From Neisseria sp. (lineage in GTDB: Bacteria; Pseudomonadota; Gammaproteobacteria; Burkholderiales; Neisseriaceae), in contig JAUNTY010000030.1 of assembly GCA_030538415.1 (NCBI GenBank), positions 1 to 36,373 on the forward strand: a stretch of 36,373 nt of DNA, read 5' to 3'. Of the stretch, positions 1 through 9,402 are shown piece after piece. How positions within the stretch are numbered: position 1 is the stretch's first letter; each line of letters opens with the position of its first letter. The notes below the pieces were generated by a model. It saw only the letters and a list, made by a program, of their open reading frames with translations. It was not told where the DNA came from and did not search any database. The position numbers and the translations under genes were made by a program.

Positions 1-54
1 CGCGAAGGCGGCCGTACCGTTGGTGCCGGTGTGGTATCAAGTGTGATCGCTTAA
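1..54 (+). CDS. tuf: Elongation factor Tu, C-terminal end only (partial)
   Basis: The first 17 codons read in frame 1 give [17 protein letters not shown] followed by TAA. This is the conserved C-terminus of EF-Tu, the GTPase that delivers aminoacyl-tRNA to the ribosome. The gene begins outside the window. It lies 17 bases upstream of rpsJ, the usual tuf-rpsJ junction at the head of the S10 cluster in beta-proteobacteria, so rpsJ is probably co-transcribed with it. Confidence 0.93.
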   Translation, partial: REGGRTVGAGVVSSVIA

Positions 55-71
55 TCGGAAGGATAGAGACA

Positions 72-383
72 ATGGCAAACCAAAAAATCCGCATCCGTCT
101 GAAAGCATACGACTACAGCCTGATTGACCGCTCGGCTCAAGAAATCGTGGAAACCGCCAAGCGCACCGGAGCTGTGGTTAAAGGCCCGATTCCCTTGCCG
201 ACCAAAATCGAGCGTTTCAACATCCTGCGCTCTCCGCACGTCAACAAAACTTCGCGTGAACAATTGGAAATCCGTACCCATCTGCGCCTGATGGACATCG
301 TGGATTGGACCGATAAAACCACCGATGCTTTGATGAAACTCGACCTGCCCGCAGGTGTGGATGTTGAAATTAAAGTACAATAA
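72..383 (+). CDS. rpsJ: 30S ribosomal protein S10
   Basis: A 103-residue protein of standard S10 length. It starts [14 protein letters not shown] and contains the conserved GPIPLPTK and [12 protein letters not shown] segments. S10 belongs to the 3' head domain of the 30S subunit and also serves as NusE in transcription antitermination. GGAAGGA-like bases lie just upstream of the ATG, which starts 17 bases after tuf. A strong hairpin and a candidate promoter separate it from rplC, so S10 may be expressed partly with tuf and partly apart from the rest of the cluster. Confidence 0.98.
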   Translation: MANQKIRIRLKAYDYSLIDRSAQEIVETAKRTGAVVKGPIPLPTKIERFNILRSPHVNKTSREQLEIRTHLRLMDIVDWTDKTTDALMKLDLPAGVDVEIKVQ

Positions 384-405
384 TCGGATTAAGTTAAAGA
401 TTTTC

Positions 406-435
406 TTGATTTAATCTCTGATTATGTTGTATAGT
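406..435 (+). promoter_or_regulatory. Candidate sigma-70 promoter before rplC
   Basis: TTGATT (406-411) and TATAGT (430-435) are separated by 18 bases, a good match to a housekeeping promoter. The predicted start, near 441-443, falls inside the left arm of the hairpin at 437-463. A new transcript would therefore carry only part of the stem. This is inferred from motif matching only. Confidence 0.5.
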
Positions 436-436
436 A

Positions 437-469
437 ATGGACTTGGCGATTTGCCAAGTCCATTTTTTT
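437..469 (+). terminator. Hairpin with T tract between rpsJ and rplC
   Basis: ATGGACTTGGC (437-447) pairs perfectly with GCCAAGTCCAT (453-463) around a GATTT loop, followed by a run of Ts to 469. It has the form of an intrinsic terminator lying inside the S10 cluster, 55 bases before the rplC start. It may end or attenuate tuf-rpsJ transcripts, or act as a leader structure for the downstream operon. Confidence 0.75.
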
Positions 470-524
470 GTGCAATATGGTCAATCAATCGTAATTGACC
501 CCTTTGTTTTATAAGGAAAAAATC

Positions 525-1169
525 ATGACTTTAGGTCTGGTTGGGCGCAAAGTGGGCATGACCCGCGTGTTTAACGAACAGGGTGCATCTGTTCCGGTAA
601 CCGTGTTGGATATGTCTGCCAACCGCGTCACACAAGTAAAATCCAAAGATACTGACGGTTATGTGGCCGTTCAAGTTACCTTTGGTCAGAAAAAAGCCAA
701 TCGTGTCAACAAAACCGAAGCCGGCCACTTTGCAAAAGCAGGTGTCGAAGCAGGTCGCGGTTTGGTTGAGTTTGCTTTGACTGAAGAAAAGTTGGGCGAG
801 CTGAAAGCCGGTGACGAAATTACTGTTGCCATGTTTGAAGCCGGTCAATTGGTTGATGTCACCGGTACCTCTAAAGGTAAAGGTTTCTCAGGCACCATCA
901 AACGTCATAACTTTGATTCCCAACGCACTTCTCACGGTAACTCCCGTTCGCACCGCGTACCGGGTTCTATCGGTATGGCTCAAGATCCGGGTCGTGTATT
1001 CCCGGGCAAGCGCATGGCCGGTCAATACGGCAACACCAAAGCGACTGTACAGTGCTTGGAAGTGGTTCGTGTCGATGCGGAGCGCCAATTGCTGTTGGTG
1101 AAAGGCGCTGTTCCGGGTTCCGTTAATAGCGACGTAGTTGTTCGTCCTAGCGTGAAAGTAGGTGCGTAA
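525..1169 (+). CDS. rplC: 50S ribosomal protein L3
   Basis: A 214-residue L3 that starts [16 protein letters not shown], the family N-terminus. I chose ATG 525 rather than the in-frame ATG at 495 because AAGGAA lies just before 525 and the extra ten residues are not part of L3. It contains the [15 protein letters not shown] and [20 protein letters not shown] regions, which reach towards the peptidyl transferase centre. Its stop overlaps the rplD start in TAATG, which suggests translational coupling. Confidence 0.98.
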   Translation: MTLGLVGRKVGMTRVFNEQGASVPVTVLDMSANRVTQVKSKDTDGYVAVQVTFGQKKANRVNKTEAGHFAKAGVEAGRGLVEFALTEEKLGELKAGDEITVAMFEAGQLVDVTGTSKGKGFSGTIKRHNFDSQRTSHGNSRSHRVPGSIGMAQDPGRVFPGKRMAGQYGNTKATVQCLEVVRVDAERQLLLVKGAVPGSVNSDVVVRPSVKVGA

Positions 1170-1789
1170 TGGAATTGAAAGTAATTGACGCAAAAGGCCA
1201 AGTTTCAGGCAGCCTGTCTGTTTCTGATGCGTTGTTTGCCCGTGAATACAATGAAGCGCTGGTTCACCAGTTGGTCACTGCTTTCTTGGCAAATGCCCGC
1301 TCTGGCAACCGTGCTCAAAAAACCCGTGCAGAAGTAAAACACTCTACCAAAAAACCGTGGCGCCAAAAAGGTACCGGCCGTGCACGTTCTGGTATGACTT
1401 CTTCTCCGATCTGGCGTAGTGGTGGTCGTGCGTTTCCGAACAAGCCGTCTGAAAACTTCACCCAAAAAGTGAACCGTAAAATGTACCGTGCCGGTATGGC
1501 TGCAATCTTGTCGCAACTGGTTCGTGATGAGCGTCTGTTCGTGATTGATGAATTGACTGCCACAACTCCGAAAACCAAAGAATTTGCAGAGCAAGTGAAA
1601 AACTTGGGCCTGGAACAAGTATTGTTTATCACCAAGCAATTGGACGAGAACGTGTACTTGTCTTCACGCAACTTGCCGAATGTTATGGTTTTGGAAGCGC
1701 AACAAGCCGATCCTTACAGCCTCTTGCGCTACAAAAAAGTAGTGGTTACCAAAGAAGCGGTTGCACAACTTGAGGAGCAATGGGTATGA
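1169..1789 (+). CDS. rplD: 50S ribosomal protein L4
   Basis: A 206-residue L4 with the characteristic extended-loop segment [15 protein letters not shown] around residues 60-75 and the [13 protein letters not shown] motif. L4 lines the exit tunnel, and in enterobacteria it represses its own S10 operon. Whether it does so here is not known. A DUS core (1444-1453) lies within the codons for NKPSENF. The gene overlaps rplC by one base and rplW by four (ATGA). Confidence 0.98.
   Translation: MELKVIDAKGQVSGSLSVSDALFAREYNEALVHQLVTAFLANARSGNRAQKTRAEVKHSTKKPWRQKGTGRARSGMTSSPIWRSGGRAFPNKPSENFTQKVNRKMYRAGMAAILSQLVRDERLFVIDELTATTPKTKEFAEQVKNLGLEQVLFITKQLDENVYLSSRNLPNVMVLEAQQADPYSLLRYKKVVVTKEAVAQLEEQWV
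1444..1453 (+). repeat. DUS core inside rplD
   Basis: GCCGTCTGAA preceded by AA, in the codons for KPSEN. Confidence 0.85.
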
Positions 1790-2100
1790 ATCAACAACGC
1801 CTGATGCAAGTAATTTTGGCTCCTGTTGTTTCTGAAAAGAGCAACCTGTTGGCTGAAAAACGCAATCAAATGACATTCAAAGTGTTGCCGAATGCAACCA
1901 AGCAGGAAATCAAAGCTGCTGTCGAATTGTTGTTTGATGTTGAAGTGGCTTCTGTGACCACTGTTACCACCAAAGGCAAAACCAAGCGCTTTGGTCGTAC
2001 CATCGGTCGCCGCAGCGATGTGAAAAAAGCTTACGTGAGCCTGGCCGCCGGTCAACAGATCGACGTAGAAGCCACCGCAGCAGCTGCAGATAAGGAATAA
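1786..2100 (+). CDS. rplW: 50S ribosomal protein L23
   Basis: A 104-residue L23 that starts [19 protein letters not shown] and has the [16 protein letters not shown] segment. L23 sits at the tunnel exit and docks SRP and trigger factor. An ATG six bases upstream is in frame, but GAGGAG at 1772-1777 is correctly spaced (8 bases) only for ATG 1786, and that start also overlaps the rplD stop as ATGA. The C-terminus is Ala-rich. Confidence 0.96.
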   Translation: MNQQRLMQVILAPVVSEKSNLLAEKRNQMTFKVLPNATKQEIKAAVELLFDVEVASVTTVTTKGKTKRFGRTIGRRSDVKKAYVSLAAGQQIDVEATAAAADKE

Positions 2101-2104
2101 GTAA

Positions 2105-2938
2105 ATGGCTATTGTTAAAATGAAGCCTACCTCTGCTGGTCGTCGCGGCATGGTTCGCGTTGTAGCAGAAGGTTTGCACAAAGGTGCGCCTTACGCACCG
2201 TTGGTTGAGAAGAAAAACTCAACTGCCGGCCGCAACAATAACGGTCATATTACCACCCGTCATAAAGGCGGCGGTCACAAGCAACATTACCGTGTTGTCG
2301 ATTTTAAACGTAACAAAGACGGCATTCCGGCTAAAGTTGAGCGCATCGAATACGATCCGAACCGTACTGCATTTATCGCATTGTTGTGCTACGCAGATGG
2401 CGAGCGTCGTTACATCATTGCTCCGCGTGGCATTCAGGCCGGCGCAGTGTTGGTGTCTGGTGCGGAAGCCGCTATTAAAGTGGGTAACACCTTGCCGATT
2501 CGTAATATCCCGGTGGGCACTACCATTCACTGTATCGAAATGAAACCGGGTAAAGGTGCGCAAATCGCACGTTCTGCCGGTGCTTCTGCCGTGTTGCTGG
2601 CCAAGGAGGGCATTTATGCTCAAGTTCGCCTGCGCTCTGGTGAGGTGCGTAAAATCCATGTGGATTGCCGTGCGACCATCGGCGAAGTGGGTAATGAAGA
2701 GCAAAGCCTGAAGAAAATCGGTAAAGCCGGTGCTAACCGTTGGCGCGGCATCCGCCCGACTGTCCGTGGTGTCGTCATGAACCCGGTTGACCACCCTCAT
2801 GGTGGCGGTGAAGGCCGTACTGGCGAGGCTCGTGAGCCGGTAAGCCCGTGGGGCACGCCTTCTAAAGGTTACCGTACTCGTAACAATAAACGCACGGACA
2901 ATATGATTGTTCGCCGCCGTTACTCAAATAAAGGTTAA
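2105..2938 (+). CDS. rplB: 50S ribosomal protein L2
   Basis: A 277-residue L2 with the diagnostic [14 protein letters not shown] motif near residues 223-236. It contains the conserved histidine region associated with peptidyl transferase activity and subunit joining. The [18 protein letters not shown] segment and the basic C-terminus ([14 protein letters not shown]) are intact. The start lies four bases after the rplW stop, and the stop five bases before rpsS. Confidence 0.98.
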
Positions 2939-2943
2939 TTGAT

Positions 2944-3222
2944 ATGGCTCGTTCATTGAAAAAAGGCCCATATGTAGACCTGCATTTGCTGAAAAAAGTA
3001 GATGCGGCTCGTGCTAGCAACGACAAACGTCCGATCAAAACTTGGTCGCGCCGTTCTACCATTTTGCCCGACTTTATCGGTTTGACCATCGCTGTGCATA
3101 ACGGCCGTACGCACGTGCCGGTGTTTATCAGTGATAACATGGTTGGCCACAAGTTAGGCGAATTCTCATTGACCCGTACCTTTAAAGGCCACTTGGCCGA
3201 TAAAAAGGCCAAAAAGAAATAA
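2944..3222 (+). CDS. rpsS: 30S ribosomal protein S19
   Basis: A 92-residue S19 with [12 protein letters not shown] at the N-terminus and the conserved [23 protein letters not shown] block. It is a head protein of the 30S subunit near the A-site tRNA and partners S13. The Lys-rich tail (DKKAKKK) is typical. It starts five bases after rplB and ends eight before rplV. Confidence 0.98.
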
Positions 3223-3230
3223 GGTGAATC

Positions 3231-3560
3231 ATGAGAGTAAGTGCACAACATAAAAACGCCCGTATTTCTGCACAAAAAGCACGCTTGGTTGCAGATCAGA
3301 TTCGTGGCAAAAACGTTGCCCAAGCCTTGAATATCTTGGCATTCAGCCCGAAAAAAGGCGCTGAGTTGATTAAAAAAGTACTGGAGTCTGCGATTGCGAA
3401 TGCAGAGCATAACGATGGTGCTGATATCGATGAGTTGAAAGTCGTAACCGTATTTGTGGACAAAGGTCCCAGTCTGAAACGCTTTCAAGCTCGCGCCAAA
3501 GGTCGGGGCAACCGCATTGAAAAACAAACTTGTCATATCAATGTGACAGTAGGCAACTAA
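3231..3560 (+). CDS. rplV: 50S ribosomal protein L22
   Basis: A 109-residue L22 of standard length. It contains the [18 protein letters not shown] helix, the [12 protein letters not shown] segment and the tunnel-loop region [19 protein letters not shown] near residues 85-103. The beta-hairpin of L22 lines the nascent-peptide tunnel, where macrolide-resistance changes occur. Nothing unusual is seen in it. It is followed nine bases later by rpsC. Confidence 0.98.
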   Translation: MRVSAQHKNARISAQKARLVADQIRGKNVAQALNILAFSPKKGAELIKKVLESAIANAEHNDGADIDELKVVTVFVDKGPSLKRFQARAKGRGNRIEKQTCHINVTVGN

Positions 3561-3569
3561 GGAAAAGCT

Positions 3570-4268
3570 ATGGGACAAAAGATTAACCCTACAGGCTTTC
3601 GCCTGGCGGTAACTAAAGACTGGTCTTCTAAATGGTTTGCCAAAAGTACTGAATTTTCTACTGTCTTGAAACAAGACATTGATGTTCGTAATTATCTGCG
3701 CAAACGTTTGGCTAACGCTTCTGTTGGTCGCGTTGTGATTGAGCGCCCAGCCAAATCTGCACGCATTACCATTCATTCTGCCCGCCCGGGCGTGGTGATT
3801 GGTAAAAAAGGCGAAGACATCGAAGTGTTGAAACGCGATTTGCAAGCCCTGATGGGTGTGCCCGTTCACGTCAATATCGAAGAAATCCGTAAGCCTGAAT
3901 TGGATGCGCAAATTATTGCTGATGGCATTGCCCAGCAATTGGAAAAACGTGTTCAATTTCGCCGTGCGATGAAACGTGCGATGCAAAATGCGATGCGTGT
4001 TGGTGCCAAAGGCATCAAAATCATGACTTCAGGCCGTCTGAACGGTGCCGATATCGCCCGTAGCGAATGGTATCGCGAAGGTCGCGTGCCGCTGCATACC
4101 CTGCGTGCCAACGTAGATTATGCGACCAGCGAAGCGCACACTACTTATGGTGTATTGGGCTTGAAAGTTTGGGTTTACACCGGCGAGGGCAGTGAAAAAG
4201 CCCAGGCCAAACCCGAGCAAGAAAAGAAACAAAGAAAGGCAGGTGGTCGTCATGCTGCAGCCAACTAG
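3570..4268 (+). CDS. rpsC: 30S ribosomal protein S3
   Basis: A 232-residue S3 that starts [12 protein letters not shown]. The KH domain carries [15 protein letters not shown] near residues 71-85, and the C-terminal domain has the [23 protein letters not shown] block. S3 lines the mRNA entry channel. A perfect AG-DUS (4031-4042) is embedded at the codons for GRLNGA. The low-complexity Lys/Gln/Ala tail is normal. The 3' end overlaps the rplP start by 17 bases. Confidence 0.98.
   Translation: MGQKINPTGFRLAVTKDWSSKWFAKSTEFSTVLKQDIDVRNYLRKRLANASVGRVVIERPAKSARITIHSARPGVVIGKKGEDIEVLKRDLQALMGVPVHVNIEEIRKPELDAQIIADGIAQQLEKRVQFRRAMKRAMQNAMRVGAKGIKIMTSGRLNGADIARSEWYREGRVPLHTLRANVDYATSEAHTTYGVLGLKVWVYTGEGSEKAQAKPEQEKKQRKAGGRHAAAN
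4031..4042 (+). repeat. AG-DUS inside rpsC
   Basis: A perfect AGGCCGTCTGAA. Together with the rplD copy these are the only DUS cores in the first 16.2 kb. Confidence 0.95.
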
Positions 4269-4668
4269 AATGAAATACCGCAAGCAGCATAAAGGTCGTA
4301 ATACCGGTATTGCTACCCGCGGTAATAAAGTCAGCTTTGGTGAATTCGGTCTGAAGGCCGTTGGTCGTGGTCGTCTGACTGCCCGTCAAATCGAAGCAGC
4401 GCGTCGTACCATGACCCGTCACATCAAACGTGGCGGCCGTATTTGGATTCGTGTGTTCCCGGATAAACCGATTACCGAGAAGCCGATTCAAGTGCGTATG
4501 GGTGGCGGTAAAGGCTCTGTTGAGTACTACGTGGCTGAAATTCAACCGGGCAAAGTGTTGTATGAGATGGACGGTGTTCCGGAAACCTTGGCTCGTGAAG
4601 CTTTTGAGCTTGCTGCTGCCAAGTTGCCGATTCCGACTGTGTTTGTGGTAAGACAGGTAGGTCAATAA
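4252..4668 (+). CDS. rplP: 50S ribosomal protein L16
   Basis: A 138-residue L16 that starts [18 protein letters not shown] chose ATG 4252 (after AGGTGG) because it gives the family N-terminus; a longer in-frame reading from 4192 would lie inside rpsC. It contains [21 protein letters not shown] and [14 protein letters not shown]16 organises the A-site tRNA binding region of the 50S subunit. It overlaps rpsC by 17 bases and rpmC by one (TAATG). Confidence 0.97.
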   Translation: MLQPTRMKYRKQHKGRNTGIATRGNKVSFGEFGLKAVGRGRLTARQIEAARRTMTRHIKRGGRIWIRVFPDKPITEKPIQVRMGGGKGSVEYYVAEIQPGKVLYEMDGVPETLAREAFELAAAKLPIPTVFVVRQVGQ

Positions 4669-4859
4669 TGAGAGCAAATGAATTGAAAGACAAATCTGTT
4701 GAGCAATTGAATGCTGATTTGCTTGATTTGCTGAAAGCACAATTTGGCCTGCGTATGCAGCATGCAACCGGCCAATTGGCGAAAAGCAGTGAATTGAAAA
4801 AAGTGCGTCGCGACATTGCTCGTATTAAAACCGTTTTAACTGAAAAAGGTGCCAAGTAA
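4668..4859 (+). CDS. rpmC: 50S ribosomal protein L29
   Basis: A 63-residue L29, predicted as a helical hairpin. It has the conserved [20 protein letters not shown] segment followed by the basic motif [14 protein letters not shown]29 sits next to L23 at the polypeptide exit. Both ends overlap neighbours by one base (TAATG with rplP and with rpsQ), which implies coupled translation of rplP, rpmC and rpsQ. Confidence 0.97.
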   Translation: MRANELKDKSVEQLNADLLDLLKAQFGLRMQHATGQLAKSSELKKVRRDIARIKTVLTEKGAK

Positions 4860-5122
4860 TGAGCGAAGTTAAAAATGTTCGTACTTTGCAAGGCAAAGTG
4901 GTTAGCGACAAGATGGATAAAACCGTAACCGTATTGGTTGAGCGTAAGGTGAAACACCCGCTCTACGGTAAGATTATCCGTCGTTCTACCAAGATTCATG
5001 CTCATGATGAGCAAAATCAATACGGTATCGGCGATGTAGTGGTGATTTCTGAAACCCGTCCATTGTCTAAAACCAAATCTTGGGTTGTATCCGAGCTGGT
5101 AGAAAAAGCGCGTACTGTTTAA
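4859..5122 (+). CDS. rpsQ: 30S ribosomal protein S17
   Basis: An 87-residue S17 (OB-fold, binds 16S rRNA helix 11). The family sequence [27 protein letters not shown] lies at residues 12-38, with [18 protein letters not shown] near the end. It is the last gene of the S10 segment. It is followed by an unusually long gap of 227 bases before rplN, which marks the classical S10/spc operon boundary. Confidence 0.97.
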   Translation: MSEVKNVRTLQGKVVSDKMDKTVTVLVERKVKHPLYGKIIRRSTKIHAHDEQNQYGIGDVVVISETRPLSKTKSWVVSELVEKARTV

Positions 5123-5349
5123 ATTTTACAACAGCTAATGCGTTAATAAGAAACGAAGTCTTGCGGGGGAAGGAAATTACCTGTAAACTTCGTTTCTTAT
5201 CTTTCGGCTTTCTGCTGGAAGTTTCTTCCCTTTGGGGTCCAAGACTGGTTTACTGGAACCGTTAGCGGTTTCGGATGGCGTGCTTTTTTGAATGAATGCA
5301 ATGCTGTCTGAAAGTGGTAAATTAAGTTGGTTTATTTAAAGGTATTAAC
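5123..5349 (+). promoter_or_regulatory. Structured S10/spc junction, hairpins before rplN
   Basis: This 227-base gap holds no plausible gene. ATAAGAAACGAAG (5146-5158) pairs perfectly with CTTCGTTTCTTAT (5188-5200) around a 29-base loop that itself contains GGGGGAAGG. Two smaller hairpins follow: GGAAG-TTT-CTTCC (5217-5229) and AACCG-TTAG-CGGTT (5257-5270). A DUS with one mismatch (ATGCTGTCTGAA) lies at 5301-5312. The layout fits a 5' leader or attenuator for the spc genes, but I see no convincing promoter hexamers. Confidence 0.5.
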
Positions 5350-5718
5350 ATGATTCAAATGCAGACCATCTTGGATGTGGCTGACAATTCTGGTGCGCGT
5401 CGTGTGATGTGCATTAAGGTGTTGGGCGGATCTAAGCGTCGCTACGCTTCTGTGGGCGACATTATTAAAGTTGCAGTAAAAGATGCTGCGCCGCGTGGCC
5501 GCGTCAAAAAGGGTGATGTGTATAGCGCGGTTGTGGTTCGTACTGCCAAGGGTGTTCGCCGTGCTGATGGTGCCTTGATCAAGTTTGATAACAATGCAGC
5601 TGTTTTGCTGAACAACAAGCTTGAACCTTTGGGTACCCGCATTTTTGGCCCAGTAACTCGCGAATTGCGTACTGAACGATTTATGAAAATCGTTTCGTTG
5701 GCACCTGAAGTGTTGTAA
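5350..5718 (+). CDS. rplN: 50S ribosomal protein L14
   Basis: A 122-residue L14 that starts [21 protein letters not shown], with the [20 protein letters not shown] block and the C-terminal ARG/GLU-rich [10 protein letters not shown]. It forms an intersubunit bridge with S12 and 16S rRNA and is the binding site for RsfS. It is the first gene of the spc segment. The start follows AAAGG in the AT-rich leader. Confidence 0.98.
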   Translation: MIQMQTILDVADNSGARRVMCIKVLGGSKRRYASVGDIIKVAVKDAAPRGRVKKGDVYSAVVVRTAKGVRRADGALIKFDNNAAVLLNNKLEPLGTRIFGPVTRELRTERFMKIVSLAPEVL

Positions 5719-5730
5719 GGAAGGGCGACA

Positions 5731-6054
5731 ATGAGCAAAATTATTAAAGGTGATCAAATCGTTGTGATTGCCGGCAAAGATAAAGGCAAACAAGGCCAAG
5801 TGGTTCGTGTTTTGGGTGACAAAATTGTGGTTGAAGGCGTTAACGTTGTAAAACGTCATCAAAAACCCAATCCTATGCGCGGTATTGAAGGTGGCATCAT
5901 TGCTAAAAATATGCCTTTGGCTATTTCTAATGTCGCTATTTTTAATCCGGAGACTAAAAAAGCGGATCGTGTTGGCATTAAATTGGTTGAAAGCGAAGGT
6001 AATGTCAAGCGCGTTCGTGTATTCAAATCCAACGGTGCAGTAATCGGTGCGTAA
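5731..6054 (+). CDS. rplX: 50S ribosomal protein L24
   Basis: A 107-residue L24 with an N-terminal KOW motif, [20 protein letters not shown] (residues 8-27), and the [20 protein letters not shown] segment. L24 is an assembly-initiator protein that binds the 5' end of 23S rRNA. The ATG follows AAGGAAGGG with good spacing, 12 bases after rplN. Confidence 0.97.
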   Translation: MSKIIKGDQIVVIAGKDKGKQGQVVRVLGDKIVVEGVNVVKRHQKPNPMRGIEGGIIAKNMPLAISNVAIFNPETKKADRVGIKLVESEGNVKRVRVFKSNGAVIGA

Positions 6055-6068
6055 GGAGTTGAAATAAC

Positions 6069-6608
6069 ATGGCACGTTTAAGAGAGTTTTATACAAATAC
6101 TGTGGTTCCTGAGCTGATTAAACAATTTGAGTATAAATCAGTAATGGAAGTCCCACGCATTGAAAAAATCACCCTGAATATGGGTGTTGGTGAAGCAGTT
6201 GCAGATAAAAAGGTAATGGAGCACGCTGTCGCTGATCTGGAAAAGATTGCTGGTCAGAAACCGGTTGTGACAGTGGCGCGTAAATCAATTGCAGGTTTTA
6301 AAATTCGTGACAACTATCCAGTGGGTTGCAAAGTAACTTTGCGCCGCGAGCAAATGTTTGAATTTTTGGATCGTTTGATTACTATCGCCTTGCCCCGTGT
6401 GCGTGACTTTCGTGGTGTGAATGGTAAGTCATTTGATGGTCGTGGCAACTATAATATGGGTGTCCGTGAGCAAATCATTTTTCCGGAAATCGAATACGAT
6501 AAAATTGATGCTTTGCGTGGCTTGAATATTACCATTACCACCACTGCTAAAACAGATGAAGAGGCGAAAGCCTTGCTGTCGTTGTTCAAATTCCCGTTTA
6601 AAGGATAA
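6069..6608 (+). CDS. rplE: 50S ribosomal protein L5
   Basis: A 179-residue L5 with the typical [20 protein letters not shown] segment near residues 29-48, [19 protein letters not shown], and [18 protein letters not shown]. It binds 5S rRNA and contacts S13 and P-site tRNA. It is standard in length and starts 14 bases after rplX, preceded by AAGGAG. Confidence 0.98.
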   Translation: MARLREFYTNTVVPELIKQFEYKSVMEVPRIEKITLNMGVGEAVADKKVMEHAVADLEKIAGQKPVVTVARKSIAGFKIRDNYPVGCKVTLRREQMFEFLDRLITIALPRVRDFRGVNGKSFDGRGNYNMGVREQIIFPEIEYDKIDALRGLNITITTTAKTDEEAKALLSLFKFPFKG

Positions 6609-6610
6609 TC

Positions 6611-6916
6611 ATGGCTAAGAAAGCACTTATTAATCGCGAATTGAAGCGTGCTGCATTGGCGAAAAAGTATGCCGCTAAACGCGAAGCGATTTTTGCTGTT
6701 ATTAATGATTCGAATGCTACTGATGAAGAGCGTTTTGAGGCGCGTTTGAAATTTCAGTCGATTCCGCGTAATGCAGCTCCCGTTCGTCAGCGTCGCCGTT
6801 GTGCGTTGACCGGACGCCCTCGTGGCACATTCCGTAAATTCGGTTTGGGTCGTATCAAAATCCGTGAAATCGCTATGCGTGGTGAGATTCCGGGTGTCAT
6901 TAAAGCCAGCTGGTAA
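6611..6916 (+). CDS. rpsN: 30S ribosomal protein S14 (zinc-independent type)
   Basis: A 101-residue S14 of the long form without a CxxC zinc ribbon. The only cysteine lies in [21 protein letters not shown], and the protein ends in IPGVIKASW. This is the primary S14 of proteobacteria, found in the head of the 30S subunit. It begins two bases after the rplE stop and is followed by rpsH. Confidence 0.97.
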   Translation: MAKKALINRELKRAALAKKYAAKREAIFAVINDSNATDEERFEARLKFQSIPRNAAPVRQRRRCALTGRPRGTFRKFGLGRIKIREIAMRGEIPGVIKASW

Positions 6917-6930
6917 TAGGAGTATTAATA

Positions 6931-7323
6931 ATGAGTATGCATGATCCTATTTCCGATATGTTGACCCGTATCCGCAATGCGCAACGTGCAAACAAAGTTG
7001 CTGTTGCTATGCCGTCTTCCAAACTGAAATGCGCTATTGCAAAAGTATTGAAAGACGAAGGTTATATTGAGGACTTTGCAGTTTCTGCAGATGCAAAACC
7101 CGTTTTGGAAATTCAATTGAAGTACTATGCGGGTCGCCCTGTAATTGAGCAGATCAAACGTGTTTCACGTCCTGGTTTGCGCGTCTATAAGGGTTCTAAC
7201 GACATTCCTGCTGTGATGAACGGTTTGGGTGTTGCTATTGTTAGCACTTCTAAAGGTGTTATGACTGATCGCAAGGCACGCTCGGAAGGCGTGGGTGGCG
7301 AATTGTTGTGCATCGTGGCCTAA
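6931..7323 (+). CDS. rpsH: 30S ribosomal protein S8
   Basis: A 130-residue S8 that starts [18 protein letters not shown] and ends [13 protein letters not shown], both family signatures, with [11 protein letters not shown] in the middle. S8 binds helix 21 of 16S rRNA. In E. coli it is the autoregulator of the spc operon through an rplE-site mimic, but I did not identify such a site here. Confidence 0.98.
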   Translation: MSMHDPISDMLTRIRNAQRANKVAVAMPSSKLKCAIAKVLKDEGYIEDFAVSADAKPVLEIQLKYYAGRPVIEQIKRVSRPGLRVYKGSNDIPAVMNGLGVAIVSTSKGVMTDRKARSEGVGGELLCIVA

Positions 7324-7335
7324 AGGAGGAATTTC

Positions 7336-7869
7336 ATGTCACGTGTAGCTAAAAATCCAGTGACCGTTCCTGCTGGCGTAGAAGTAAAATTTGGAACAGA
7401 TAAATTGACCGTTAAAGGTAAAAATGGCGAATTGTCGTTTCCTTTGACTGATGACGTGGCTATTGAGCTGAATGATGGCCAGCTGACTTTTGCAGCAGCT
7501 AAAAATACCAAACAGTCCAATGCGATGTCTGGTACGGTTCGTGCCTTGGTCAGTAATATGGTTAAAGGTGTTACCGAAGGTTTTGAGAAAAAACTGCAGC
7601 TGATTGGTGTGGGTTATCGTGCTCAGGCCCAAGGTAAAACTTTGAATCTGTCATTAGGTTTTTCTCATCCGATTGCTTACGAAATGCCTGAAGGTGTTTC
7701 TGTACAGACTCCGTCACAAACTGAAATTGTTTTGACTGGTGCTGACAAACAGGCTGTTGGTCAAGTTGCTGCTGAGATTCGCTCATTCCGTTCTCCGGAG
7801 CCTTATAAAGGCAAAGGTGTTCGTTATGTTGACGAGGTGGTGGTAATGAAAGAAACCAAGAAAAAATAA
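7336..7869 (+). CDS. rplF: 50S ribosomal protein L6
   Basis: A 177-residue L6 with two repeated alpha/beta domains. The first starts [19 protein letters not shown]. The second ends with the signature [21 protein letters not shown]6 lies near the sarcin-ricin loop and the factor-binding site. GGAGGA sits 8 bases before the ATG, a strong ribosome binding site. Confidence 0.98.
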   Translation: MSRVAKNPVTVPAGVEVKFGTDKLTVKGKNGELSFPLTDDVAIELNDGQLTFAAAKNTKQSNAMSGTVRALVSNMVKGVTEGFEKKLQLIGVGYRAQAQGKTLNLSLGFSHPIAYEMPEGVSVQTPSQTEIVLTGADKQAVGQVAAEIRSFRSPEPYKGKGVRYVDEVVVMKETKKK

Positions 7870-7882
7870 TTGAGGCCTACTA

Positions 7883-8236
7883 ATGAATAAAAATGTAACT
7901 CGACTCCGTCGTGCACGCAAAACTCGTGCACGTATTGCGGATCTGAAAATGGTGCGCTTGTGCGTTTTTCGTACAAACAGCCACATTTACGCCCAAGTAA
8001 TTAGTGCCGAGGGTGATAAAGTATTGGCTCAAGCCTCTACATTGGAGGCTGAAGTACGCGATAGCTTGAAATCAGGCAGTAATACCGAAGCGGCTGCTTT
8101 GATTGGTAAACGTATTGCAGAAAAAGCCAAACAGGCCGGCGTGAATAAAGTTGCTTTTGATCGCTCTGGTTTTCAATATCACGGTCGTGTGAAAGCTTTG
8201 GCTGAAGCTGCGCGTGAAAACGGTTTAAGCTTCTAA
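7883..8236 (+). CDS. rplR: 50S ribosomal protein L18
   Basis: A 117-residue L18 with the N-terminal basic segment [12 protein letters not shown], the [15 protein letters not shown] strand and the C-terminal [24 protein letters not shown] block. It binds 5S rRNA together with L5. It is standard in length and lies 13 bases after rplF. Confidence 0.98.
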   Translation: MNKNVTRLRRARKTRARIADLKMVRLCVFRTNSHIYAQVISAEGDKVLAQASTLEAEVRDSLKSGSNTEAAALIGKRIAEKAKQAGVNKVAFDRSGFQYHGRVKALAEAARENGLSF

Positions 8237-8255
8237 TCAAGATTGGAGACCAGAT

Positions 8256-8774
8256 ATGGCAAAACATGAAATTGAAGAACGCGGTGATGGCCTGATTGAA
8301 AAAATGGTTGCAGTTAACCGCGTAACCAAAGTGGTAAAAGGCGGACGTATTATGGCTTTTTCTGCTTTAACTGTAGTTGGCGACGGTGATGGCCGCATTG
8401 GTATGGGCAAAGGCAAATCTAAAGAAGTACCGGTTGCCGTGCAAAAAGCAATGGATCAAGCTCGCCGCTCGATGATTAAAGTGCCTCTGAAAAATGGCAC
8501 CATCCATCATGAAGTAATTGGTCGTCATGGTGCTACTCGTGTATTTATGCAACCTGCCAAGGAAGGTAGTGGTGTAAAAGCTGGTGGCCCGATGCGTCTC
8601 GTATTTGATGCCATGGGTGTGCACAATATTTCAGCCAAAGTACACGGTTCCACTAATCCGTACAACATTGTTCGTGCAACCTTGGACGGCTTGTCTAAAC
8701 TTTATACTCCGGCCGACATCGCTGCAAAACGCGGTCTGACCGTGGAAGAAATTTTGGGAGCTGAACATGAGTGA
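8256..8774 (+). CDS. rpsE: 30S ribosomal protein S5
   Basis: A 172-residue S5. The double-stranded RNA binding-like N-domain has [19 protein letters not shown] and [18 protein letters not shown], and the C-domain has [14 protein letters not shown]5 helps form the mRNA entry helicase with S3 and S4 and influences fidelity. The last eight bases overlap rpmD, whose ATG lies within the last codons of rpsE. Confidence 0.98.
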   Translation: MAKHEIEERGDGLIEKMVAVNRVTKVVKGGRIMAFSALTVVGDGDGRIGMGKGKSKEVPVAVQKAMDQARRSMIKVPLKNGTIHHEVIGRHGATRVFMQPAKEGSGVKAGGPMRLVFDAMGVHNISAKVHGSTNPYNIVRATLDGLSKLYTPADIAAKRGLTVEEILGAEHE

Positions 8775-8952
8775 ACAAAAAAAGATTAAAGTGACTTTGG
8801 CAAAAAGCCTGATTGGTACCATCGAGTCACACCGTGCTTGTGCTCGCGGTTTGGGTTTACGTCATCGTGAGCATACCGTTGAAGTATTGGATACCCCCGA
8901 GAATCGTGGCATGATTAATAAAATCAGCTACCTTTTGAAAGTGGAGTCGTAA
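8767..8952 (+). CDS. rpmD: 50S ribosomal protein L30
   Basis: A 61-residue L30 of the short bacterial type, with [23 protein letters not shown] and the [19 protein letters not shown] ending. It overlaps rpsE by eight bases and is separated from rplO by a single base, so all three are probably translated in a coupled way. Confidence 0.97.
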   Translation: MSEQKKIKVTLAKSLIGTIESHRACARGLGLRHREHTVEVLDTPENRGMINKISYLLKVES

Positions 8953-8953
8953 A

Positions 8954-9388
8954 ATGTTTTTGAATACTATTCAACCCGCAGAGGGTGCTACTCATGCCAA
9001 ACGCCGTGTAGGTCGGGGTATTGGCAGTGGCTTGGGAAAAACATCCGGTCGGGGCCATAAGGGTCAGAAAAGCCGTGCCGGTGGTTTCCATAAAGTCGGC
9101 TTTGAAGGTGGTCAAATGCCTTTGCAACGCCGTTTGCCAAAACGAGGCTTTAAATCCTTGACTGCTTCTGCTAATGCTGAGGTTCGTTTAAGTGAGTTGG
9201 CGTTGGTCGCTGTAGAAGAGATTGACGTATTGACTTTGAAGCAGGCGGGCTTGGTTGGTGCCAATGTGTCAAATGTTAAAGTGATTGCCTCTGGTGAAAT
9301 TTCCAAGGCTGTTACTTTAAAAGGCATTAAAGCCACCAAGGGTGCCAAGGCTGCTATTGAGGCAGTGGGCGGCAAAATCGAAGAATAA
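8954..9388 (+). CDS. rplO: 50S ribosomal protein L15
   Basis: A 144-residue L15 with the long basic N-terminal extension ([20 protein letters not shown], then [26 protein letters not shown]) that penetrates 23S rRNA. It ends in a globular domain with the [19 protein letters not shown] segment. The ribosome binding site falls within the end of rpmD. Confidence 0.98.
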   Translation: MFLNTIQPAEGATHAKRRVGRGIGSGLGKTSGRGHKGQKSRAGGFHKVGFEGGQMPLQRRLPKRGFKSLTASANAEVRLSELALVAVEEIDVLTLKQAGLVGANVSNVKVIASGEISKAVTLKGIKATKGAKAAIEAVGGKIEE

Positions 9389-9402
9389 GGTTTAGGACAG
9401 CA

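Noticed and set aside
5080-5265. Open frame across the rpsQ-rplN gap
   Set aside because: It starts inside rpsQ in another frame, has no ribosome binding site and no recognisable protein features. The region is better explained by RNA structure.
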